This document shows positions 1 to 5,231 of a stretch of DNA of 5,231 nucleotides, one piece after another. The stretch lies in contig JAHHTM010000114.1 of the NCBI GenBank assembly GCA_020024675.1, positions 1 to 5,231 on the forward strand. Reading direction: 5' to 3'. The stretch is from Muricomes sp. (lineage in GTDB: Bacteria; Bacillota; Clostridia; Lachnospirales; Lachnospiraceae). A program made the position numbers and the translations under genes. Position 1 is the stretch's first letter, and each line of letters opens with the position of its first letter. Below the pieces are notes generated by a model that ran no database searches, had not been told where the DNA came from, and saw only the letters and a program-made list of their open reading frames with translations.

Positions 1-1358
1 TTGAAACTGTGAATTGGTGCAGGAATCCTTCCTTCACGATTTACAAAAGCATCACAGCTAAATTCATTGACTGGCATGATTGGAGCGTAGCCCAAAAGAC
101 CACCGAACTGTGCTACATCTCCTACATCTTTTCCAATGACTGGAATAAGACGAACCGCTGTTGTCTTCTGATTTACCATACCGATTGCCATTTCATCTGC
201 AATAATTCCTGAAATAGTACTTGCTTTCGTCTTTCCAGGTATTGCAATCATATCGAGCCCAACAGAGCATACACATGTCATAGCTTCTAATTTTTCTATA
301 GTGATTGCTCCTACATTAACCGCATCGATCATTTCCTGATCTTCACTTACCGGAATAAACGCTCCACTTAAACCGCCTACATATGAAGAAGCCATAACTC
401 CACCTTTTTTCACCTGATCATTTAACATCGCAAGTGCTGCTGTTGTACCTGGTGCACCAACTCTTTCTAATCCAATCTCTTCTAAAATCTCAGCTACACT
501 ATCGCCGATTGCTGGTGTAGGCGCCAAAGACAGATCAACAATACCAAATGGTACTCCCAGTCTCTTTGAAGCTTCACCTGCAACAAGTTGTCCAACTCTT
601 GTTACTTTGAATGCTGTTTTTTTGATTGTTTCACAGAGTTCCTCAAATCCTTTTCCACGAACCTTTTCAAGTGCTTTTTTAACAACTCCAGGACCACTTA
701 CGCCAACATTAATGACTGCATCTGCTTCTGTCACTCCAAGAAATGCTCCTGCCATAAATGGGTTATCATCTGGAGCATTGCAGAAAATTACAAGCTTCGC
801 ACAACCAAGAGAATCTGTGTCTTTTGTAGCCTCTGCTGTGTCTTTTACAATCTGTCCACAAAGACGTACTGCATCCATATTTATACCTGTTTTTGTAGAT
901 CCTACATTAACTGAACTACAGATTCTTTCTGTGCATGCAAGCGCTTCAGGAATAGATCGAATCAGATTTTCATCACTTTTTGTCATTCCTTTTGAAACAA
1001 GAGCTGAATATCCACCAATAAAGTTTACACCAACTTCTTTTGCAGCTCTGTCTAGTGTTTTTGCAATTGTAACATAATCTTCCGGACATTTACATGCTGC
1101 TGCACCAATAAGTCCGATCGGTGTAATAGAAATTCTCTTATTTACAATTGGTATTCCAAATTCTTTTTCTATGTCCTGTCCTGTTGACACAAGATCTTTG
1201 GCAACAGTAGTAATTTTATCATAAATCTTGCGATTCAGCTCTGAAAGATCTGAATCAATACAATCTAACAGGCTGATTCCTAATGTAATTGTACGCACAT
1301 CAAGATTTTCATGTTCGATCATATTATTGGTTTCTGATACTTCATATATATTTATCAT
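1..1358 (-). CDS. UPF0210 / DUF711 ('PFL family') protein, nearly complete, last 1-2 residues off the left edge
   Basis: I translated this gene by hand from ATG 1358-1356 to base 1: 452 complete codons plus two bases (AA) of codon 453, with no internal stop or frameshift. It ends in GRIPAPIHSF, and the family usually finishes one or two residues later (about 454 aa), so it is essentially whole. The start MINIYEVSETNNMIEHENLD and the following RTITLGISLLDC match the family N-terminus, and GAGGA sits 9 bases upstream. Landmarks are NFIGGYSALVSKGMT (about 112-126), NVGVSGPGVV (217-226), DLSLAPTPAIGDS (275-287), GAPGTTAAL (about 299-307), CVCSVGLDM (362-370) and GGLLGYAP near the C-terminus. There are 12 cysteines, including CxC pairs at 89/91 and 362/364. 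No signal peptide or membrane segment is apparent, so it is probably cytoplasmic. S. pneumoniae SP0239 is a structurally solved relative; I know of no proven reaction. The family is grouped with pyruvate formate-lyase by fold, but I see no glycyl-radical motif (RVxG[FWY]). Family assignment is firm, function unknown. Confidence 0.93.
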   Translation of the reverse strand, partial: MINIYEVSETNNMIEHENLDVRTITLGISLLDCIDSDLSELNRKIYDKITTVAKDLVSTGQDIEKEFGIPIVNKRISITPIGLIGAAACKCPEDYVTIAKTLDRAAKEVGVNFIGGYSALVSKGMTKSDENLIRSIPEALACTERICSSVNVGSTKTGINMDAVRLCGQIVKDTAEATKDTDSLGCAKLVIFCNAPDDNPFMAGAFLGVTEADAVINVGVSGPGVVKKALEKVRGKGFEELCETIKKTAFKVTRVGQLVAGEASKRLGVPFGIVDLSLAPTPAIGDSVAEILEEIGLERVGAPGTTAALAMLNDQVKKGGVMASSYVGGLSGAFIPVSEDQEMIDAVNVGAITIEKLEAMTCVCSVGLDMIAIPGKTKASTISGIIADEMAIGMVNQKTTAVRLIPVIGKDVGDVAQFGGLLGYAPIMPVNEFSCDAFVNREGRIPAPIHSF

Positions 1359-1422
1359 GATAATTTATCCTCACATTCTTTATCTTAAACCACATTTATA
1401 TGTATTAGCACATCTATAAACA
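1359..1422 (-). other. 64-base intergenic spacer between the ACT and UPF0210 genes
   Basis: This AT-rich spacer is the longest gap between genes in the window. It contains the UPF0210 Shine-Dalgarno. It has no GC-rich hairpin followed by a T-run, so no terminator is visible. A TAAGAT hexamer about 13 bases upstream of the Shine-Dalgarno could be a weak -10 element, but there is no convincing -35 at 16-18 bases. A short ACAT-TTAT-ATGT inverted repeat has only a 4-bp AT-rich stem and is probably chance. Read-through from the ACT gene is the simplest reading; a weak internal promoter cannot be excluded. Confidence 0.4.
1368..1372 (-). promoter_or_regulatory. Shine-Dalgarno of the UPF0210 gene
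   Basis: GAGGA on the minus strand lies 9 bases before ATG 1358. It supports this start codon, which also gives the family-typical N-terminus. Confidence 0.7.
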
Positions 1423-1695
1423 TTATAATCTGTGCATTTTTTCAAAAATCTCTTCTTTCTGACAACGGATGCAAACACCTGTCTCTTCTCCAAGTGCATT
1501 CATTTCATCACATACAAGTTTAAAATCTTTCTCTAATCCTGCCACATCAACAATCATCATCATGTTAAAGTAACCTTCGATAATAGTCTGTGAAATATCT
1601 AATATGTTAATGTTGTTGTTCGCAAGATATGTACATACTTTTGCAATAATTCCAACGGTGTCTTTTCCTAGAACTGTAACGATACATCTTTTCAT
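1423..1695 (-). CDS. Free-standing ACT-domain protein, UPF0237 type
   Basis: This 90-residue protein is one ACT domain (beta-alpha-beta-beta-alpha-beta) plus a short C-terminal tail. Beta-1 is MKRCIVTVLGKD, followed by the ACT-typical turn and helix GKDTVGIIAKVCTYLANNNINI (10-31). Strand residues DISQTI (33-38) and FNMMMIVDV come next, then helix KDFKLVCDEMNALGEETG and a last strand VCIRCQ. ACT domains usually bind amino acids or other small ligands and act as regulatory dimers. This subgroup, with S. pneumoniae SP0238 as a structurally solved member, lacks an attached catalytic domain and has no settled ligand that I know of. The start is fixed by an ideal GGAGGA seven bases upstream and full family length. 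It follows the WalJ-like gene by 12 bases and precedes the UPF0210 gene, a recurrent pairing across Firmicutes, so it may sense a ligand for that partner (inference). The tail EEIFEKMHRL is typical of the subgroup. Confidence 0.92.
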   Translation of the reverse strand: MKRCIVTVLGKDTVGIIAKVCTYLANNNINILDISQTIIEGYFNMMMIVDVAGLEKDFKLVCDEMNALGEETGVCIRCQKEEIFEKMHRL

Positions 1696-1702
1696 TTTTT
1701 TA

Positions 1703-1710
1703 TCCTCCTA
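1703..1710 (-). promoter_or_regulatory. Shine-Dalgarno of the ACT gene overlapping the stop codon of the upstream gene
   Basis: The minus strand reads TAGGAGGA followed by seven bases and ATG 1695. The TAG stop of the WalJ-like gene (1710-1708) supplies the first G of the GGAGGA core. A ribosome terminating there sits on the next initiation signal, which favours reinitiation and coupled expression of the two genes. Confidence 0.8.
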
Positions 1711-2505
1711 AATATTCAGTATCTCTGAAATTTCATTTCTTTTTGCAACTGCCATATTAAGGTCTTCGCCTTTGTACTCATTATCTCCAAGCGTCACTTC
1801 TAACTTGACAGTCTCATATGCAAGTTTTGCATAATTATTTTCCTTACTCAGATGACCTAGTACGATATACTTTAAGTCATCATGTAGTATATCACAAAGG
1901 AGCTTTCCTGACAATTCATTTGATAAATGTCCCTTATCTCCCATAACTCTTCGCTTTAAATGATAAGGATAGGATCCTACTTCCAACATATGAATATCGT
2001 GGTTTGCTTCTAAAAGTACCGCATTTAGGTCCTGAAGTTTTTTAACCGTATACTCATCATACTTTCCAAGATCCGTCGCAACTGCAACTGATTTACTCCC
2101 ACACTCCATTCGGAATCCAGATGGTTCATTCGCATCATGAGAAATTCGAAATGGATCTATTGTAATATCACCTAGTTTGAATTTTTCGTCAATCTTTATC
2201 GGATTATAAAGTCCTTCCGGCATTTTCCCAAGAGAGCTGTAATTTTTGATTCCTTCCAAAGTTCCTGGCGTGGCGTAAATTGGGATCCCATATTTTCTAC
2301 TAAATACGCCAAGTCCCTGTATATGATCTGAATGCTCGTGTGTAATAAGAATTCCATCTAATTCTTCTCCCTTTACATCCAGTTCCTTTAATCCAGCCTC
2401 AATTCTTTTTTTGCTGATTCCTGTATCTACAAGTAGATGCGTCTTATCGCTGCCTACATAAATACAGTTTCCGCTGCTTCCACTTGCAATACTACATAAT
2501 CTCAT
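1708..2505 (-). CDS. walJ: YycJ/WalJ-type metallo-beta-lactamase-fold hydrolase
   Basis: This 265-residue protein has the usual WalJ length and N-terminus (MRLCSIASGSSGNCIYVGSD). Metal-site motifs are clear: HEHSDH at 56-61 (the HxHxDH signature), HDANEPSGF at 123-131, ATDLG with D145, and a C-terminal GHLSKENN with H218. EANHD (166-170) and GHLSN (192-196) are also typical of this subfamily. These residues would hold two metal ions for phosphodiester or ester hydrolysis; there is no signal peptide, so the protein should be cytoplasmic. In Bacillus, YycJ/WalJ lies downstream of the WalRK two-component genes and, from memory, has been described as a 5'-3' double-strand DNA exonuclease linked to mismatch repair. 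Here it instead follows polA-coaE, with its ATG inside the coaE stop (ATGA overlap) and AGGAG seven bases before the start. Family membership is secure; substrate is inferred, and the symbol follows the Bacillus homologue. Confidence 0.9.
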   Translation of the reverse strand: MRLCSIASGSSGNCIYVGSDKTHLLVDTGISKKRIEAGLKELDVKGEELDGILITHEHSDHIQGLGVFSRKYGIPIYATPGTLEGIKNYSSLGKMPEGLYNPIKIDEKFKLGDITIDPFRISHDANEPSGFRMECGSKSVAVATDLGKYDEYTVKKLQDLNAVLLEANHDIHMLEVGSYPYHLKRRVMGDKGHLSNELSGKLLCDILHDDLKYIVLGHLSKENNYAKLAYETVKLEVTLGDNEYKGEDLNMAVAKRNEISEILNI

Positions 2506-3083
2506 AACATTTCTCCTATTTGTTTCATTGTATCTTCAAAATTACCACTATTATCAATCACAACATGACATATCTTTTTGTACACTTCTTCCGATGCCTG
2601 TGAATCGATCATATTTGTAATTTTCTCATCCGAATATCCTCTGGATTCTTTAAGTCTCTTTCTGCGAATGGATTCTTGCGTATATATATACCAAAATTCA
2701 TTGCAAATATCCTCATACCCTGCTCCTGGAAGAAGTGCCGCCTCTATAACATAAAAAGGTATATTTTCTTTTTCTTTTTGTGAAATATCATTTTTTACCC
2801 AGTTTTTCACTTCCGGATGAACAATTTCATTTAATTTCAATCGTTTTTCTTTGTCCGAGAAAACAATTTCGCCTAATTTATATCGATCTAGTTCTCCATC
2901 TGTTCTAAGAATTTTTTCTCCAAATTCTTCTATGATTTTATTGTAACATGACGTTCCTTTCTTTTGAAGTTCCTTTGCTACTTCATCAAGTTGGCAGATA
3001 TGAGCGTTATAGTGTTCCGCAAGATAAGTTAAAACCTTGCTTTTTCCACATCCTACTCCACCTGTAATCCCTAAAACCTTCAT
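2502..3083 (-). CDS. coaE: Dephospho-CoA kinase
   Basis: CoaE phosphorylates the 3'-hydroxyl of the ribose of dephospho-CoA with ATP, the last step of coenzyme A synthesis, in the cytoplasm. The 193 residues match the family length (about 200). MKVLGITGGVGCGKS contains the P-loop GGVGCGKS at 8-15. LDEVAKEL follows, with D33 in the position of the conserved substrate/catalytic Asp of the usual DADxxAR motif; the first Asp and Ala are replaced by Gln and Leu. NEIVHPEV (85-92) is the conserved HP motif. The family's usual VPLLFE segment is replaced by EAALLPGAGYEDIC (114-127), a form I associate with Lachnospiraceae. The lid-region equivalent is ESIRRKRLKESRGYSDEKI (137-155), then DSQASEE, and the C-terminal VIDNSG is typical. 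The start has AGAGG six bases upstream. It sits 14 bases after polA and overlaps the next gene by four bases, so all three are probably one transcription unit. Confidence 0.95.
   Translation of the reverse strand: MKVLGITGGVGCGKSKVLTYLAEHYNAHICQLDEVAKELQKKGTSCYNKIIEEFGEKILRTDGELDRYKLGEIVFSDKEKRLKLNEIVHPEVKNWVKNDISQKEKENIPFYVIEAALLPGAGYEDICNEFWYIYTQESIRRKRLKESRGYSDEKITNMIDSQASEEVYKKICHVVIDNSGNFEDTMKQIGEML
2513..2517 (-). promoter_or_regulatory. Shine-Dalgarno of the walJ-like gene inside the coaE 3' end
   Basis: AGGAG lies within the last coaE codons, seven bases before ATG 2505. A nearer ATG at 2510-2508 is the penultimate-region Met codon of coaE in its own frame (ATG TTA TGA), not the walJ start. 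Confidence 0.75.
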
Positions 3084-3089
3084 AAAAAA

Positions 3090-3094
3090 CCTCT
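3090..3094 (-). promoter_or_regulatory. Shine-Dalgarno of coaE
   Basis: AGAGG lies six bases upstream of ATG 3083, within the 14-base gap after the polA TAA. The gap is too short to hold a terminator and promoter of its own. Confidence 0.65.
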
Positions 3095-3097
3095 CTT

Positions 3098-5231
3098 TTA
3101 TTTTGCCTCATACCAATTGGCACCTGTCTGCATATCCACACTAAGCGGTACATTAAGATCAGCCGCCTGTTCCATCTGGCTTTTTAAAATCTCTTTTACC
3201 TCATCCAACTCATTTTTGTCTACTTCCAGTAAAAGTTCATCGTGAACCTGTAAAATCATTTTTGATTTTAAACCACGTTTTTTTAATTGCTTGTTTACGC
3301 CAATCATGGCAATTTTCATAATATCTGCTGCTGTTCCCTGTATTGGTGCATTCATCGCTACACGCTCTCCGAAATTTCTCTGCATGAAATTGCTTGATTT
3401 CAACTCCGGTACAGGTCTTCTTCTGCCAAAAAGTGTAATCGCATAACCATTATCCTTTGCGTAAGCAACTGAGTCATCCAGAAATCTCTTGATTCCAGGA
3501 TATGTCTCAAAATAATTTTCTATATACTGAGCAGCTTCTTTTCGAGTGATGCTCAAATCCTGACTAAGTCCAAAAGAACTGATTCCATACACGATTCCAA
3601 AGTTTACCGCTTTTGCATTTCGTCTCTGAAGATCTGTAACTTCATCAAATGGAGTATGGAACACCTGTGATGCCGTCAGTCTGTGAATATCCTGCGATTC
3701 TTTATAGGCATTTATAAGATGCTCATCTCCTGAACAATGCGCAAGGATTCTTAGTTCGATCTGTGAATAATCTGCATCCAGGAATATACATCCTTCTTTT
3801 GGTACAAAAACTTTCCGTATCAATCTTCCCAGTTCCATTCGTACCGGAATGTTTTGCAAATTCGGTTCTGTGCTGCTGATTCTTCCGGTTGCGGTAATGG
3901 TCTGATTAAATTTTCCATGAATCCTTCCATCTGTTCCAATATAAGAAGCCAGTCCATCCGCATAAGTAGACTTTAATTTAGAAAGCTGACGAAATTCTAA
4001 AATTTTTGCAACAATCGGATAATCTGGTGCTAACTTGTCAAGCACATCTGCTGCCGTAGAATATCCTGTTTTTGTCTTTTTTCCATTTGGAAGACCCAAA
4101 TGTTCAAAAAGTATCACTCCCAACTGCTTTGGAGAATTAATGTTGAATGTTTCACCTGCTTCTTCATAAATCTCTTTTTCAAGCTCTATAATTCTACCGC
4201 CAAGCTGTTCTCCATATATTTTTAATTCATCCGCTTCTACTTTGATTCCTTCTTGTTCCATATCAAATAATGTGAAAACAAGTGGCATTTCTATTTCGTT
4301 AAACAATTTTTCCATGCCTTCTTCTTTCAGTTTATTCAAAAGGATCTCTGTTGAAGCAAATGCAGTATATGCTTCATAGCAGGCTTTTTTAAACTGGTCT
4401 GCATTTTCATCTATCATAAGATTTAGCTGTTCTCGTGCAACATCTTCATAATCATAGTCATTTTTTAATGGATTCAAAAGATATGCTGCCACTGTAGAAT
4501 CAAAACATCTTTCCTCATCATGAATCTTTAAAACTGGAAGATAATTTTTAAGATCAAACATCGAAAAGAGCTTCACTTTTTCTGAAAGCTTTGATGTCTG
4601 CTCAAACAGAAATTCCATAGGTAATGCAGGTCCACCTAAAATAGAATAGATTTTTTCCTGTCCATATGCAATTGTTACTCTTGCATAGCCCGATTCGTGA
4701 GCAAATAATGGCAAAATATTTTCTTCGTCTTTCGTGATAGATACTCCAACCACTTCTGCTTTTTCTGCTTCTTGAAATATTTTTTCTGCTTCTTCTTTTT
4801 CTGTAATTTCTTTAAAAGAATCTTCTATTTTGTTTGTGGTTGCTTCTACATTAAATCGTCCCAGTAGATTTTTGAACTGAAGTCGCATGAAATAATCATG
4901 TGCTTCTTTTGTATATGGATCTGAATGTCTCGCATTTTCTATATCGAAATCGATATCTGCATTTGTTTCAATCGTTGCAAGCGTTTTACTCATACATGCC
5001 TGCTCCCAGAATTCATCGAGATTTTTGCTTGCTCTTGGTGGTTTTAATTCAGACACATGGTCATGCGCATTTTCAATGGTGCCATATTCTGCGATAATCT
5101 TTGTCGCTGTCTTTTCCCCGATTCCCGGTACTCCTGGAATGTTATCGGAAGCATCACCCATCAATGCTTTTACATCTATAAATTCCGTTGGTGTAACTCC
5201 ATATCTCTCTTTTACGTCCGCTGCATAATAG
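3098..5231 (-). CDS. polA: DNA polymerase I, partial (N-terminal ~160 residues beyond the right edge)
   Basis: The frame is open from base 5230 to TAA 3100-3098: 710 residues (numbered here from the edge) of a protein expected near 870. The fragment begins YYAADVKERYGVTPTEFID, inside the 5'-3' exonuclease domain. GDASDNIPGVPGIGEKTA (from about 25) gives two metal-binding Asp (26, 29) and the helix-hairpin-helix. A charged linker (about 135-158) leads to a 3'-5' exonuclease-like domain (about 159-300) that lacks key carboxylates: the DxE position reads VVGVSIT and the last Asp position reads FASTEIL. The polymerase domain is intact: TATGRISSTEPNLQNIPVR, motif A DADYSQIELR (D487), motif B RRNAKAVNFGIVYG (R536, K540, F544, Y548) and motif C VHDELLLEV (D664, E665). 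Distances between motifs A, B and the C-terminus match E. coli Pol I exactly. It should remove primers and fill repair gaps without proofreading. The TTG at 5164 is an internal Leu codon, not the start. It is first of a tight gene run with coaE. Confidence 0.97.
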   Translation of the reverse strand, partial: YYAADVKERYGVTPTEFIDVKALMGDASDNIPGVPGIGEKTATKIIAEYGTIENAHDHVSELKPPRASKNLDEFWEQACMSKTLATIETNADIDFDIENARHSDPYTKEAHDYFMRLQFKNLLGRFNVEATTNKIEDSFKEITEKEEAEKIFQEAEKAEVVGVSITKDEENILPLFAHESGYARVTIAYGQEKIYSILGGPALPMEFLFEQTSKLSEKVKLFSMFDLKNYLPVLKIHDEERCFDSTVAAYLLNPLKNDYDYEDVAREQLNLMIDENADQFKKACYEAYTAFASTEILLNKLKEEGMEKLFNEIEMPLVFTLFDMEQEGIKVEADELKIYGEQLGGRIIELEKEIYEEAGETFNINSPKQLGVILFEHLGLPNGKKTKTGYSTAADVLDKLAPDYPIVAKILEFRQLSKLKSTYADGLASYIGTDGRIHGKFNQTITATGRISSTEPNLQNIPVRMELGRLIRKVFVPKEGCIFLDADYSQIELRILAHCSGDEHLINAYKESQDIHRLTASQVFHTPFDEVTDLQRRNAKAVNFGIVYGISSFGLSQDLSITRKEAAQYIENYFETYPGIKRFLDDSVAYAKDNGYAITLFGRRRPVPELKSSNFMQRNFGERVAMNAPIQGTAADIMKIAMIGVNKQLKKRGLKSKMILQVHDELLLEVDKNELDEVKEILKSQMEQAADLNVPLSVDMQTGANWYEAK

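Noticed and set aside
9..212. Short plus-strand frame at the left edge
   Set aside because: It is antisense to the conserved C-terminal end of the UPF0210 gene, and its product has no recognisable features.
588..914. 108-codon plus-strand frame rich in Cys and Phe
   Set aside because: It is antisense to the UPF0210 gene; its odd composition reflects the complement of Lys/Glu/Gly/Ala codons. No ribosome-binding site supports it.
607..1077. 156-codon open frame on the plus strand
   Set aside because: It lies wholly antisense to the UPF0210 gene, whose hand translation matches a known family along its entire length. Its own translation resembles no family I recognise and is a shadow of the opposite strand.
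1228..1419. 63-codon plus-strand frame crossing the UPF0210 start and the 64-base spacer
   Set aside because: It has mostly antisense overlap with the conserved UPF0210 N-terminus, and its product has no recognisable features.
1359..1422. Terminator or promoter between the ACT and UPF0210 genes
   Set aside because: The only inverted repeat is a 4-bp AT-rich stem with no T-run, and the best -10-like hexamer lacks a matching -35. The evidence is too weak for a regulatory call.
5162..5164. TTG as a possible start codon for polA
   Set aside because: The same frame stays open to the edge and upstream residues (DVKERYGVTPTEFIDVKAL) match the Pol I 5'-nuclease domain, so this is an internal Leu codon.
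4900..5228. Two short plus-strand frames within polA
   Set aside because: Both are antisense to strongly conserved Pol I sequence (GDxSDNIPG and the following segment) and have no independent support.

Overview
This window looks like ordinary chromosomal housekeeping sequence from a low-GC Clostridia-type Firmicute. The protein sequences, especially the CoaE variant with its AALLPGAGYEDIC loop, resemble Lachnospiraceae most closely; that assignment is from memory of the families, not from a search. All five genes lie on the minus strand and are packed head to tail. There is no RNA gene, mobile element, CRISPR array or recognisable terminator, and the longest gap between genes is 64 bases.

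In the direction of transcription (right to left), the layout is: (1) polA, DNA polymerase I, entering from the right edge without its first ~160 residues and ending at 3098; (2) coaE, dephospho-CoA kinase, 14 bases later; (3) a YycJ/WalJ-type metallo-beta-lactamase-fold hydrolase whose ATG overlaps the coaE TGA by four bases; (4) a 90-residue free-standing ACT-domain protein (UPF0237 type), 12 bases later, with a Shine-Dalgarno that shares bases with the preceding stop; (5) after 64 bases, a UPF0210/DUF711 ('PFL family') protein. Its frame was followed to base 1 and it lacks only the last one or two residues and the stop.

The spacing suggests that polA-coaE-walJ-ACT are co-transcribed and partly translationally coupled, with the UPF0210 gene probably on the same message. 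Pol I (gap filling, primer removal) and WalJ (a nuclease-like MBL protein) could both serve DNA repair, while CoaE completes coenzyme A synthesis. The ACT/UPF0210 pair is a recurrent neighbourhood, known for example as SP0238/SP0239 in Streptococcus pneumoniae; structures of both have been deposited, but I know of no established function for the pair.

No new system was found. The points most worth a second look are the functionally unassigned ACT-UPF0210 pair, the absence of a visible glycyl-radical motif in a protein commonly labelled 'PFL family', and the apparent loss of proofreading active-site residues in this Pol I.
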